From NCBI GenBank assembly GCA_004551485.1, contig SBLD01000003.1, forward strand, positions 310,001-374,000: 64,000 nt of DNA, read 5' to 3'. The notes under the pieces were generated by a model, which did not search any database, was not told where the DNA came from, and was given only the letters and a program-made list of their open reading frames with translations. Origin of the DNA: Billgrantia azerbaijanica. Its GTDB lineage: Bacteria > Pseudomonadota > Gammaproteobacteria > Pseudomonadales > Halomonadaceae. Made by a program: the position numbers and the translations under genes. Of this stretch, positions 15,175 through 24,364 are shown in pieces (the stretch's first letter is position 1; each line of letters starts with the position of its first letter).

Positions 15175-16470
15175 ATGCCACGGAACCCGTCGTTCATGAA
15201 CCCTGCCCGGAACGGCCTGGCCCCTGGCCAGCCGATCGACTACCGTTCGCTCGTGGTCGTGCTGCTCTCGCCGCTCGCGTTTGCGCTGGTCTTCGCCAGC
15301 TGGACCATTTTCGCCGTCCTGGGCGTGGAACTGAAGCGTTCGCTCGGCTTCGGCGAGGTGCAGTTCGCCACCCTGCTCGCCATGCCCCTGTTCACCGGGG
15401 CATTGGCGGCGCTGCCCATGGCGGAACTCGCGCGCCGTTTCGGTGGCCGACGCGTGATGATCGGCTGCCTGCTGTTGATTTGCCCCTTCCTGTGGGCCAT
15501 TGCCCACTCCAACGATTATTGGGAGTTCCTGCTGGCCGGCGCCGGGCTGGGCCTCGGCGCCGGGTCGCTCGCTGCCGGTCTCGTCTACGTGGCCACCCTC
15601 GGGCCGCGGCGCCACGCCGGCCTCGCGCTGGGGCTCTACGGCGCCGGCATGCTGGGGGCGGGGCTCACCTATTTCCTGCTGCCACTGATCAGCCAGGCCT
15701 ACGGCTGGCCCATGGCCCCCAAGCTCTACCTGCTGCCGGTGCTGCTGGTGGCGATTCTCCTGTGGCTGTTCGCCGACGACGAGGCGGAGCACGGCGGCGC
15801 CGTCGACGTGACCGCCGTGACCCCGCCGCGGTCGCTCCTGGCCCGCTGCCTGCCGCCGCTCGCGGTATGGCGACTCGCTCTCTACTATAGCTTCTTCTAC
15901 GGCACCTTCGTGGCCCTGGCGCTGTGGCTGCCGGGCTACCTCGCCGCCCAGTACCAGCTGCCGCTCCAGCAGGCGGCGCTCGCCGCGCTGTTTTTCACCC
16001 TGCCCGGCGGGCTCGGCCAGATCCTCGGCGGCGCCCTGGCCGACCGTCGCGATTTCCGCGACCTGCGCTGGTGGGTCAGCGCCTGCGTGATGGCCTGCCT
16101 GTTCGTGCTCTCCTACCCCGATTTCAGCATGCAGATCCACGGCGTCCACGGCGACCTCGAGCTGCACTTCGCCATGCCGCTGACCGGTTTCCTGGCGCTG
16201 CTCGCCCCGATGGGGCTGGCCATGGGCGTCGGCAAGGGCAGCCTGATGTGCCTGCTGCACCGCGACCACGGCGACGACATGGTGCGCGCCGGGGGGCTGG
16301 CGCTCTTCCTCGGTGGCCTCTTCGCCGCCCTCCTCCCATTGATGTTCGTGTTCGGCAACGAGTGGGTCGGCATCCGCACCGCCGGCTTCATGTTCCTCTA
16401 CGCCGCCCTGGCCGTGTGCATGCTGCTGATGCTCTGGGATCCCCGCTCCCGGCCCGGCGCCGTGCACTGA
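15175..16470 (+). CDS. narK: NarK-like MFS transporter upstream of narGHJI
   Basis: Up to 431 residues with 12 membrane segments. The NNP family features are weaker than in the other three copies: GLYGAGMLGAGLTYFLLP corresponds to signature 1, and GALADRRDFRDLRWW to an MFS loop. PRRHAGLALGLYGAG resembles NarK1-type proteins. The position just before narG, on the same strand, is the usual place of narK. The ATG at 15196 (MNPARNGL) is an alternative start, with ACGGAAC upstream and better spacing from the predicted promoter; no ribosome site precedes 15175. Nitrate/nitrite transport is the likely role. Confidence 0.85.
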   Translation: MPRNPSFMNPARNGLAPGQPIDYRSLVVVLLSPLAFALVFASWTIFAVLGVELKRSLGFGEVQFATLLAMPLFTGALAALPMAELARRFGGRRVMIGCLLLICPFLWAIAHSNDYWEFLLAGAGLGLGAGSLAAGLVYVATLGPRRHAGLALGLYGAGMLGAGLTYFLLPLISQAYGWPMAPKLYLLPVLLVAILLWLFADDEAEHGGAVDVTAVTPPRSLLARCLPPLAVWRLALYYSFFYGTFVALALWLPGYLAAQYQLPLQQAALAALFFTLPGGLGQILGGALADRRDFRDLRWWVSACVMACLFVLSYPDFSMQIHGVHGDLELHFAMPLTGFLALLAPMGLAMGVGKGSLMCLLHRDHGDDMVRAGGLALFLGGLFAALLPLMFVFGNEWVGIRTAGFMFLYAALAVCMLLMLWDPRSRPGAVH

Positions 16471-16508
16471 CGGGGTTATCCCCGCGACAGGGCGCCGTCT
16501 ATCACCTT

Positions 16509-16536
16509 GGGGGTAGAGGGGCGGTATATGGAGGTA
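16509..16536. promoter_or_regulatory. NarL-type heptamer cluster upstream of narG
   Basis: GGGGGTA at 16509-16515 and GGAGGTA at 16530-16536 are TACYYMT-like heptamers on the minus strand (one mismatch each). They lie 145-175 bases upstream of narG in the 211-base narK-narG gap. No TTGAT-N4-ATCAA box was found in this gap. A leader inverted repeat GTGACC-N6-GGTCAC is at 16635-16652. Confidence 0.4.
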
Positions 16537-16681
16537 ACCGGGCAGTTTTTCGTCGCGGCATCCCCCAGAATCTGAACGCATAGACCGTGCCTGGTGCGGT
16601 GGTCGATGTCCGCCGACCGCCCGGCGCAAGACGGGTGACCCGCAGAGGTCACGCATCTTTCGAGGAGCCTGGAGAGCGACC

Positions 16682-19600
16682 ATGAGTCACTTCATTGATC
16701 GGCTGAATTTCTTCCGCAAGGCCCGCGCGCCCTTTGCCAACGAGCACGGCGAAGTCCGCGAGGAGTCGCGCGGTTGGGAAGACGGCTATCGCAAGCGTTG
16801 GCAGCATGACAAGATCGTGCGCTCCACCCACGGGGTGAACTGCACGGGCTCGTGCAGCTGGAAGATCTACGTCAAGAACGGCCTGGTCACCTGGGAGACC
16901 CAGCAGACCGACTACCCGCGTACCCGCCCGGACCTGCCCAACCACGAGCCGCGCGGCTGCCCGCGGGGGGCCAGCTACTCCTGGTACATGTACAGCGCCA
17001 ACCGCCTCAAGTACCCGCTGATCCGCAAGCCCCTGCTGAAGCTGTGGCGCGACGCCCTCAAGGACAAGAAGGACCCGGTCGACGCCTGGGCGTCGATCGT
17101 CGAGGACCCGGCCAAGACCAAGCAGTACAAGCGGGCCCGCGGTATGGGCGGCTTCGTGCGCGCCAACTGGGATGAGCTCAACGAGCTGATCGCCGCCTCC
17201 AACGTCTACACCGCCAAGGAGTATGGCCCGGACCGCGTCATCGGCTTCTCGCCGATCCCCGCCATGTCCATGGTCAGCTACGCGGCCGGCGCTCGCTACC
17301 TGTCGCTGATCGGTGGCGTCTGCCTGTCGTTCTACGACTGGTACTGCGACCTGCCGCCGTCCAGCCCGCAGACCTGGGGCGAGCAGACCGACGTGCCCGA
17401 GTCCGCCGACTGGTACAACTCCGGCTACATCATCGCCTGGGGTTCCAACGTGCCGCAGACCCGCACGCCGGACGCCCACTTCTTCACCGAGGTTCGCTAC
17501 AAGGGCACCAAGACCGTCTCGGTCACCCCGGACTACGCCGAGGTCTCCAAGCTCACCGACGAGTGGATGAGCGCCAAGCAGGGCACCGACGCCGCCCTGG
17601 CCATGGCCATGGGCCATGTCATCCTCAAGGAGTTCCACCTCGACAATCCCAGCGCCTACTTCACCGACTACGTGCGGCGCTACACCGACATGCCCTTCCT
17701 GGTCGAGCTCGAGGCCCGCGAGGACGGCAGCTACGCACCGGGCCGCCAGCTGCGCGCCAGCGACTTCGACGCCAACCTGGGCCAGGACAACAACCCCGAG
17801 TGGAAGACCGTGGCGTGGGACGAGACCTGCGACCAGCTGGTGGTGCCGCGCGGCTCCATCGGCTTCCGCTGGGGCGAGGAGGGCAAGTGGAGCCTCGAGC
17901 CGCGTGACGCCGACGGCAACGACATCCAGCCGCTGCTGACGCTCGCCGACAAGCACGACGAGGTGGCCAAGGTTGCCTTCCCCTACTTCGGCGGCATCGC
18001 CCACGAGCACTTCGACCACGTCGCCGCCAACGAGCTGCTGTTCCACAGCCTGCCCGTCAAGCGCCTGAAGAAGGCCGACGGCAGCGAGGTGCTGACTGCC
18101 ACCGTCTTCGACCTGATGTGTGCCAACTACGGCATCGACCGTGGCTTCGGCGAAGACGACGGCGCCACCGCCTACGACCAGGTCAAGCCCTACACCCCGG
18201 CGTGGCAGGAGAAGATCACCGGCGTGTCCGCCGAGCAGGCCACCCGCATCGCCCGTGAGTTCGCCGACAACGCCGACAAGACCCAGGGTCGCAGCATGAT
18301 CATCGTCGGTGCCGGTATGAACCACTGGTACCACATGGACATGAACTACCGCGGCCTGATCAACATGCTGGTCATGTGCGGCTGCATCGGCCAGAGCGGT
18401 GGCGGCTGGTCCCACTACGTGGGCCAGGAGAAGCTGCGCCCGCAGACCGGCTGGACCCCGCTGGCCTTCGGCCTCGACTGGCAGCGTCCGCCGCGCCACA
18501 TGAACGGTACCTCCTTCTTCTACAACCACTCCTCGCAGTGGCGCTACGAGAAGCTGGAGATCAAGGAGATCCTCTCGCCGCTGGCCAAGGCCGACGACTA
18601 CTCCGGCAGCCTGATCGACTTCAACGTGCGCGCCGAGCGCATGGGCTGGCTGCCCTCCGCGCCGCAGCTCGGCACCAACCCGCTGCGCCTGGCCAAGGCC
18701 GCGCAGGCCGCGGGCATGTCCACCAAGGACTACGCCGTCGAGCAGCTCAAGAAGGGCGAGCTGGCGTTCGCCGCGGAAGATCCGGACAACCCCCAGAACT
18801 TCCCGCGCAACATGTTCGTGTGGCGCTCCAACCTGCTGGGCAGCTCGGGCAAGGGCCACGAGTACATGCTCAAGTACCTGCTGGGCACCCGCCACGGCAT
18901 CCAGGGCAAGGACCTGGGTGAAGAAGGGGGCAGCAAGCCCGAAGAGGTGAAGTGGCACGACGAAGGTGCGGAAGGCAAGGTCGACCTGTTCGTGACCCTG
19001 GATTTCCGCATGTCCACCACCTGCCTCTACTCGGACATCGTGCTGCCCACGGCGACCTGGTACGAGAAGGACGACCTCAACACCTCCGACATGCACCCCT
19101 TCATCCACCCGCTGACCGCGGCCACCGACCCGGCGTGGGAGTCGCGCAGCGACTGGGATATCTACAAGGGCATCGCCAAGGCCTTCTCCAAGGCGTGCGT
19201 GGGACACCTGGGCGAGGAGACCGACCTGGTCACCCTGCCGCACCAGCACGACTCCCCCGCCGAGCTGGCGCAGCCCGAGGTGCAGGACTGGAAGAAGGGT
19301 GAGTGCGAGCCGATCCCCGGCAAGACCATGCCGGCGCTGATCGAGGTCACGCGCAACTACCCCGAGACCTACGAGCGCTTCACCTCCATCGGCCCGCTGC
19401 TCGAGAGCGCCGGCAACGGCGGCAAGGGCATCAGCTGGAACACCGAGAAGGAAGTCGAGCTGCTCGGCAAGCTCAACTACCGCAAGACCGAGGGCACCTC
19501 CAAGGGGCGTCCGCGCATCGAGTCCGCCATCGACGCGGCCGAGATGATCCTGACGCTCGCCCCGGAGACCAACGGTCAGGTGGCGGTCAAGGCGTGGGAC

Positions 19601-20425
19601 GCGCTCTCCAAGATCACCGGACGCGACCACACCCACCTGGCGATCAACAAGGAAGAGGAAAAGATCCGCTTCCGCGACGTGGTCGCCCAGCCGCGCAAGA
19701 TCATCTCCAGCCCGACCTGGTCCGGCCTCGAGGACGAGCACGTCTCCTACAACGCCGGCTACACCAACGTCCACGAGCTGATCCCGTGGCGCACGGTGAG
19801 CGGTCGCCAGCAGTTCTACCAGGATCACCCCTGGATGCGCGCCTTCGGCGAAAGCCTGCTGGTCTATCGTCCGCCGATCAACACCAAGGCGTACACGAAC
19901 GTCGAGTTCGACAGCGACAACGGCAACCCATCCAAGGCGCTGAACTGGATCACGCCGCACCAGAAGTGGGGCATCCACTCCACCTACTCGGACAACCTAC
20001 TGATGCTGACGCTCAACCGCGGCGGCCCGGTGGTGTGGATCTCCGAGGACGACGCGCGCGACATCGGCGTCGAGGACAACGACTGGATCGAGCTCTACAA
20101 CGCCAACGGCGCCATCGCCGCCCGGGCGGTGGTCAGTCAGCGGGTCAAGAACGGCATGGTGCTGATGTACCACGCCCAGGAGCGCAACGTGAACGTGCCG
20201 GGCTCCGAGATCACCGGGACGCGCGGCGGCATGCACAACTCCGTGACCCGGGTCTGCCCCAAGCCGACCCACATGATCGGCGGCTACGCGCAGCTCGCCT
20301 ACAGCTTCAACTACTACGGAACCGTCGGCTCCAACCGCGACGAGTTCGTCATCGTACGCAAGATGAAGAACATCGACTGGCTGGACGAAGAGGGCAATGA
20401 CACCGTTCAGGAGGCCGTGAAATGA
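16682..20425 (+). CDS. narG: Respiratory nitrate reductase alpha subunit NarG
   Basis: 1247 residues, full family length. This is the catalytic subunit of the membrane-bound enzyme, reducing nitrate to nitrite at a Mo-bis-MGD centre on the cytoplasmic side with electrons from quinol through NarI and NarH. The FS0 cluster ligands H50, C54, C58 and C93 are present (STHGVNCTGSC and RGCPRG). The molybdenum-ligand aspartate lies at D223 in FYDWYCDLPP. The N-terminal SRGWEDGYRKRWQHDK matches the remnant twin-arginine-like region that NarJ recognises. GAGGAGCCTGGAGAGCGACC precedes the start, and narH overlaps the stop by four bases. Confidence 0.98.
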   Translation: MSHFIDRLNFFRKARAPFANEHGEVREESRGWEDGYRKRWQHDKIVRSTHGVNCTGSCSWKIYVKNGLVTWETQQTDYPRTRPDLPNHEPRGCPRGASYSWYMYSANRLKYPLIRKPLLKLWRDALKDKKDPVDAWASIVEDPAKTKQYKRARGMGGFVRANWDELNELIAASNVYTAKEYGPDRVIGFSPIPAMSMVSYAAGARYLSLIGGVCLSFYDWYCDLPPSSPQTWGEQTDVPESADWYNSGYIIAWGSNVPQTRTPDAHFFTEVRYKGTKTVSVTPDYAEVSKLTDEWMSAKQGTDAALAMAMGHVILKEFHLDNPSAYFTDYVRRYTDMPFLVELEAREDGSYAPGRQLRASDFDANLGQDNNPEWKTVAWDETCDQLVVPRGSIGFRWGEEGKWSLEPRDADGNDIQPLLTLADKHDEVAKVAFPYFGGIAHEHFDHVAANELLFHSLPVKRLKKADGSEVLTATVFDLMCANYGIDRGFGEDDGATAYDQVKPYTPAWQEKITGVSAEQATRIAREFADNADKTQGRSMIIVGAGMNHWYHMDMNYRGLINMLVMCGCIGQSGGGWSHYVGQEKLRPQTGWTPLAFGLDWQRPPRHMNGTSFFYNHSSQWRYEKLEIKEILSPLAKADDYSGSLIDFNVRAERMGWLPSAPQLGTNPLRLAKAAQAAGMSTKDYAVEQLKKGELAFAAEDPDNPQNFPRNMFVWRSNLLGSSGKGHEYMLKYLLGTRHGIQGKDLGEEGGSKPEEVKWHDEGAEGKVDLFVTLDFRMSTTCLYSDIVLPTATWYEKDDLNTSDMHPFIHPLTAATDPAWESRSDWDIYKGIAKAFSKACVGHLGEETDLVTLPHQHDSPAELAQPEVQDWKKGECEPIPGKTMPALIEVTRNYPETYERFTSIGPLLESAGNGGKGISWNTEKEVELLGKLNYRKTEGTSKGRPRIESAIDAAEMILTLAPETNGQVAVKAWDALSKITGRDHTHLAINKEEEKIRFRDVVAQPRKIISSPTWSGLEDEHVSYNAGYTNVHELIPWRTVSGRQQFYQDHPWMRAFGESLLVYRPPINTKAYTNVEFDSDNGNPSKALNWITPHQKWGIHSTYSDNLLMLTLNRGGPVVWISEDDARDIGVEDNDWIELYNANGAIAARAVVSQRVKNGMVLMYHAQERNVNVPGSEITGTRGGMHNSVTRVCPKPTHMIGGYAQLAYSFNYYGTVGSNRDEFVIVRKMKNIDWLDEEGNDTVQEAVK

Positions 20426-22005
20426 AGATTCGTTCCCAGGTAGGCATGGTCCTCAATCTCGACAAGTGCATCGGCTGTCATACCTGCTCGGTGACCTGCA
20501 AGAACGTCTGGACCAGCCGTGAGGGCGTGGAGTACGCCTGGTTCAACAACGTCGAGACCAAGCCCGGCGTCGGTTATCCCAAGGAGTGGGAGAACCAGAA
20601 CAAGTGGAAGGGCGGCTGGCTGCGTCGCAAGGACGGCAAGATCGAGCCGCGCATCGGCGGCAAGTGGCGGGTGCTGGCGAACATCTTCGCCAACCCCGAC
20701 CTGCCCGAGGTCGACGACTACTACGAGCCGTTCGACTTCGACTACCAGCACCTGCACACCGCCAAGCTGGGCAAGCACCAGCCGGTGGCGCGCCCGCGCT
20801 CGCTGATCTCCGGGCAGCGCATGGACAAGATCGAGTGGGGCCCGAACTGGGAGGAGATCCTCGGCACCGAGTTCGCCAAGCGCCGCAAGGACGCCAACTT
20901 CGAGAAGGTGCAGGCCGACATCTACGGCCAGTTCGAGAACACCTTCATGATGTACCTGCCGCGCCTGTGCGAGCACTGCCTCAACCCGGCGTGCGTGGCC
21001 TCCTGCCCGAGCGGGGCGATCTACAAGCGCGAAGAGGACGGCATCGTCCTGATCGACCAGGAGAAGTGCCGCGGCTGGCGGATGTGCATCTCCGGCTGCC
21101 CGTACAAGAAGATCTATTACAACTGGAAGACCGGCAAGTCCGAGAAGTGCATCTTCTGCTACCCGCGCATCGAGGCGGGCATGCCGACCGTGTGCTCCGA
21201 GACCTGCGTGGGCCGTATCCGCTACCTCGGCGTGCTGCTCTACGACGCCGACCGCATCGAGGAAGTGGCGAGCTCCCCGGACGAGCGCGACCTCTACCAC
21301 CGCCAGTGCGAGATCTTCCTCGATCCGCACGACCCGGAGGTGATCGCCCAGGCCAAGAAGGACGGCATCACCGACAACGTGATCGCCGCCGCCCAGGCCT
21401 CGCCGGTCTACAAGCTGGCCATGGACTGGGGCCTGGCGCTGCCGCTGCACCCGGAATACCGCACCCTGCCCATGGTGTGGTACGTGCCGCCGCTGTCGCC
21501 GATCCAGTCCGCCGCCGAGGCCGGCCAGGTCGAGTACGACGGCGTGCTGCCCAAGATCGAGTCGCTGCGTATCCCGGTACGCTACCTCGCCAACATGCTC
21601 ACCGCCGGTGAGGAGGCCCCCGTGGTCCTGGCGCTCAAGCGCCTGATGGCCATGCGTCTCTACATGCGCGGCAAGCACGTCGAAGGCCAGACCGATGCCA
21701 GCGTCCTCGACGCGGTGGAGCTGACCGAGGGCCAGGTGGAGGACATGTACCGCTACCTCGCCATCGCCAACTACGAGGATCGCTTCGTGATCCCGACCAG
21801 CCACCGCGAGATGGCCACCGAGGCCTTCCCCGAGCGCGGCGGCTGCGGCTTCACCTTCGGCGACGGCTGTCACGGCGAGAGCAAGCCGAGCCTGTTCAAC
21901 GGTCGTAAGCAGACCACCACCCTGGTCAAGCCGGAGGTCTACGACCCCCAGGCCCAGAGCGAGGGTCGGCGCGATGAAAAAGTCGAGGAGGCCCGTCATG
22001 GCTGA
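20422..22005 (+). CDS. narH: Respiratory nitrate reductase beta subunit NarH
   Basis: 527 residues. The electron-transfer subunit between NarI and NarG. Four cysteine groups are visible: C16-x2-C19-x2-C22-x3-C26 (CIGCHTCSVTC), CEHCLNPACVASC, CRGWRMCISGC and CIFCYP with CSETC. In the third group a tryptophan replaces one cysteine (CRGW), the known signature of the [3Fe-4S] centre of NarH; the others should hold [4Fe-4S]. The start overlaps narG by four bases and the end overlaps narJ by eight. Confidence 0.98.
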   Translation: MKIRSQVGMVLNLDKCIGCHTCSVTCKNVWTSREGVEYAWFNNVETKPGVGYPKEWENQNKWKGGWLRRKDGKIEPRIGGKWRVLANIFANPDLPEVDDYYEPFDFDYQHLHTAKLGKHQPVARPRSLISGQRMDKIEWGPNWEEILGTEFAKRRKDANFEKVQADIYGQFENTFMMYLPRLCEHCLNPACVASCPSGAIYKREEDGIVLIDQEKCRGWRMCISGCPYKKIYYNWKTGKSEKCIFCYPRIEAGMPTVCSETCVGRIRYLGVLLYDADRIEEVASSPDERDLYHRQCEIFLDPHDPEVIAQAKKDGITDNVIAAAQASPVYKLAMDWGLALPLHPEYRTLPMVWYVPPLSPIQSAAEAGQVEYDGVLPKIESLRIPVRYLANMLTAGEEAPVVLALKRLMAMRLYMRGKHVEGQTDASVLDAVELTEGQVEDMYRYLAIANYEDRFVIPTSHREMATEAFPERGGCGFTFGDGCHGESKPSLFNGRKQTTTLVKPEVYDPQAQSEGRRDEKVEEARHG

Positions 22006-22771
22006 AGCCGCCCTCCAGATGGCCCAGCCGGAGCCCGGCATGCGCAGCCTGCGCGTGCTGGCCCGCCTGCTGGACTACCCCACCGCGGCCCACCAGGCCG
22101 CGGCAGGTGAGATGATCGAGGTCATCTGCGCCGAGCCGCGCCTGGGCGGCGAGATCAAGCGCCGCCTGATGGAGTGGTGCCAGCGCCTGAGCGAGGCCGA
22201 GCTGCTCGAGCTGCAGTCCGAGTACGTGGCGCTGTTCGACAAGGGGCGCGCCACCTCGCTGCTGCTCTTCGAGCACGTCCACGGCGAGTCCCGCGACCGC
22301 GGCCAGGCGATGGTCGACCTGATGGCCGAGTACGAAGCGGCCGGCTTCGAGCTGGACGCTCGCGAGCTGCCCGACTACCTGCCGCTGTTCCTGGAGTACC
22401 TCTCGACCCGCTCGGAGGAGGAGATCGGCCGCTGGCTGGGCGAGATTCGCCACATCCTGGCGCTGCTCACCGCGCGTCTCGAGGAGCGCGAGGCCGACCA
22501 GGCGCTGGTGCCGCGTGCACTGCTGGCGCTGATCGGCGCCGAAGGCGACATCGAGTCCAGCCGCGAGACGGTGCAGGGCGAGGCCCGCGACGACACCCCC
22601 GAGGCCCTGGACGCGGTCTGGGAAGAGGAGGCCGTGCGCTTCTCCGCCCAGTCCGACCAGGATTGCGCGCTGCAGTCCGCCGAGGGACGGCGGCTTGCCG
22701 AGCGCAAGAACGTGACGCACAGCGAGGCCGTACGGGTGCTGGAGCCCGCCGCGCCCTCCCGGAACCAATGA
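21998..22771 (+). CDS. narJ: Nitrate reductase assembly chaperone NarJ
   Basis: 257 residues of the NarJ/TorD-like helical chaperone family, with LRVLARLLDYPT at the start and the core ELQSEYVALFDKGRATSLLLFEHVHGESRDRGQAMVDL split around residues 70-105. It binds the NarG N-terminus and is needed for molybdenum cofactor insertion and membrane docking. I chose the ATG at 21998 because GAGGAG lies seven bases upstream; an in-frame ATG at 21974 would extend it by eight residues over narH. Confidence 0.93.
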   Translation: MAEAALQMAQPEPGMRSLRVLARLLDYPTAAHQAAAGEMIEVICAEPRLGGEIKRRLMEWCQRLSEAELLELQSEYVALFDKGRATSLLLFEHVHGESRDRGQAMVDLMAEYEAAGFELDARELPDYLPLFLEYLSTRSEEEIGRWLGEIRHILALLTARLEEREADQALVPRALLALIGAEGDIESSRETVQGEARDDTPEALDAVWEEEAVRFSAQSDQDCALQSAEGRRLAERKNVTHSEAVRVLEPAAPSRNQ

Positions 22772-22784
22772 ACGGAGACCCGTC

Positions 22785-23465
22785 ATGAACTATCTCAACA
22801 CCCTGCTGTTCGGGCTCTACCCCTACCTGGCCGGTACCGTCTTCCTGGCCGGCAGTCTGCTGCGCTTCGACCAGGGCCAGTACACCTGGAAGACCGGTTC
22901 GAGCCAGATGCTCTCGTCGAAGAACATGCGCCGCGCGAGCAACCTGTTCCACGTCGGCATCCTGGTGATCTTCTTCGGCCACCTCTTCGGCCTGCTGACG
23001 CCGCACTGGGTCTATGCGCCCTTCATCAGCCCCGGGGCCAAGCAGGTGGTGGCGATCCTCGTCGGCGGTATCGCCGGCGTCATGTGCCTGGTGGGTGGCG
23101 CCATGCTGCTGCATCGCCGCCTCACCAACCCGCGGGTGCGCGCCTCCTCCAGCACGATGGATAACGTCATCATCGCCCTGCTGGTGGTGCAGGTGGCACT
23201 GGGCCTGCTGACCATCATTCCGGCGCTGGGACACCTGGACGGCGGCGTGATGATCGACCTGGCGCACTGGGCCCAGTCCATCGTCTTCTTCCAGGGCGGC
23301 GCGGCCGCACACCTGGACGGGATCGGCCTGATCTACAAGCTGCACATCCTGGTGGGCCTGACCATCGTCCTGCTCTTCCCCTTCACCCGCCTGGTGCATG
23401 TGTGGAGCGCGCCCTTCGGGTATGTCACGCGGCGCTACCAACTGGTCCGCAGTCGCAAGGCGTAA
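22785..23465 (+). CDS. narI: Respiratory nitrate reductase gamma subunit NarI
   Basis: 226 residues with five membrane helices, a diheme cytochrome b that oxidises quinol. The four heme-ligating histidines H56, H66, H187 and H205 fall at the same residue numbers as in E. coli NarI (NLFHVGIL, FFGHLFGL, YKLHILVGL, RLVHVWS). The N-terminus NYLNTLLFGLYPYLAGTVFL is typical of the family. It follows narJ by 13 bases with GGAGACC before the ATG. Confidence 0.97.
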   Translation: MNYLNTLLFGLYPYLAGTVFLAGSLLRFDQGQYTWKTGSSQMLSSKNMRRASNLFHVGILVIFFGHLFGLLTPHWVYAPFISPGAKQVVAILVGGIAGVMCLVGGAMLLHRRLTNPRVRASSSTMDNVIIALLVVQVALGLLTIIPALGHLDGGVMIDLAHWAQSIVFFQGGAAAHLDGIGLIYKLHILVGLTIVLLFPFTRLVHVWSAPFGYVTRRYQLVRSRKA

Positions 23466-23477
23466 GGAGTCATCGCC

Positions 23478-24296
23478 ATGCAGATGATCGAGATCGAGCA
23501 ACTGCCGGGGGGCGCAAGCCCCCCACCCATCCGGGTCGGTGAGATCACCATCGCCGAGGCCGACATTGCCCAGGAGATGCAGTACCACCCCGCAGCCAGC
23601 GCCGGCGAGGCGCAGCTGCAGGCGGCCCGGGCCCTGGTGGTGCGCGAGCTGCTGCGGCGCCGGGCGGCCGAGCTGGGGCTGGTGGCCGCGGCGGCCGAGG
23701 AGAGCGACAACGACGCCGCCATCGCCGCCCTGCTGGAGCAGGAGCTCGAGGTGCCCGAGCCGAGCGACGCTGACTGTCGGCGCTTCTTCGAGGCTGACCC
23801 CGAGCGCTTCAGCGAGCCGACCCGGCTGGCGGTGCGCCACATCCTGCTGGCCGCGGCGCCGGACGATGCCGAGGCTCGCGATGCCCAGTACCGTCTGGGG
23901 GCGGAGCTGCTCAACGAGCTCGCGGCCATCCCCGAGCGCTTCACCGAGTTCGCCCTGCGCCACTCCGCCTGCCCCTCGAAGGACGAGGGCGGCGAGCTGG
24001 GCTGGCTGGCCCCGGGACAGACCGTTGCCGAGCTGGACCGCGCCCTGCAGCACCTGCCGGAGGGGTTGCACGAGCGCCCGCTCGCCTCGCGCTACGGCTG
24101 GCACCTGGTGTGCGTCGACGAGCGCCTCGACGGGCAGCGGCTGCCGTTCGAGGCGGTCGTCGAGCGGGTCCGGCACACCCTGCGCGAGCAGGCGACGCGC
24201 CGCGCCCTGCGTCACTACCTGTTGGCGCTGGAGGCGGAGATCGGCGTCGAGGGGGTGGAGCTGGATGATGACAGCGCCCTCTCCCTGATGCAGTAA
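23478..24296 (+). CDS. Parvulin-type peptidyl-prolyl isomerase of the nar operon
   Basis: 272 residues. A helical N-terminal part is followed by a parvulin (rotamase) domain at about 117-220, with VRHILLAA, then FALRHSACPSKDEGGELGWLAPG split around residue 160, and ASRYGWHLVCVDER. No signal peptide is seen, so it should act in the cytoplasm, as NifM-like PPIases do. It starts 12 bases after narI, and such a gene is common at the end of narGHJI operons in Pseudomonas and relatives. Help in folding NarGH is plausible. Confidence 0.88.
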   Translation: MQMIEIEQLPGGASPPPIRVGEITIAEADIAQEMQYHPAASAGEAQLQAARALVVRELLRRRAAELGLVAAAAEESDNDAAIAALLEQELEVPEPSDADCRRFFEADPERFSEPTRLAVRHILLAAAPDDAEARDAQYRLGAELLNELAAIPERFTEFALRHSACPSKDEGGELGWLAPGQTVAELDRALQHLPEGLHERPLASRYGWHLVCVDERLDGQRLPFEAVVERVRHTLREQATRRALRHYLLALEAEIGVEGVELDDDSALSLMQ

Positions 24297-24330
24297 CCCC
24301 TTTTTTCTCAAGCCTTTCCATCTGATTCGG

Positions 24331-24352
24331 GTGCCGCCTCGCCGGGCGGCAC
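24331..24352 (+). other. Hairpin in the moaB leader
   Basis: GTGCCGCC (24331-24338), loop TCGCCG, GGCGGCAC (24345-24352), ending two bases before the AGGAGGACC ribosome site of moaB. No T-tract follows, so it is not a typical terminator. It could modulate read-through or ribosome access between nar and the cofactor genes. Confidence 0.35.
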
Positions 24353-24364
24353 AGGAGGACCGTC

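Noticed and set aside
16635-16652. GTGACC-N6-GGTCAC repeat before narG as an FNR/CRP site
   Set aside because: It lacks TTGAT or TGTGA half-sites; more likely a leader hairpin.
16649-19978. 1109-residue leftward frame opposite narG
   Set aside because: Antisense shadow; narG on the other strand has all cofactor ligands in place.
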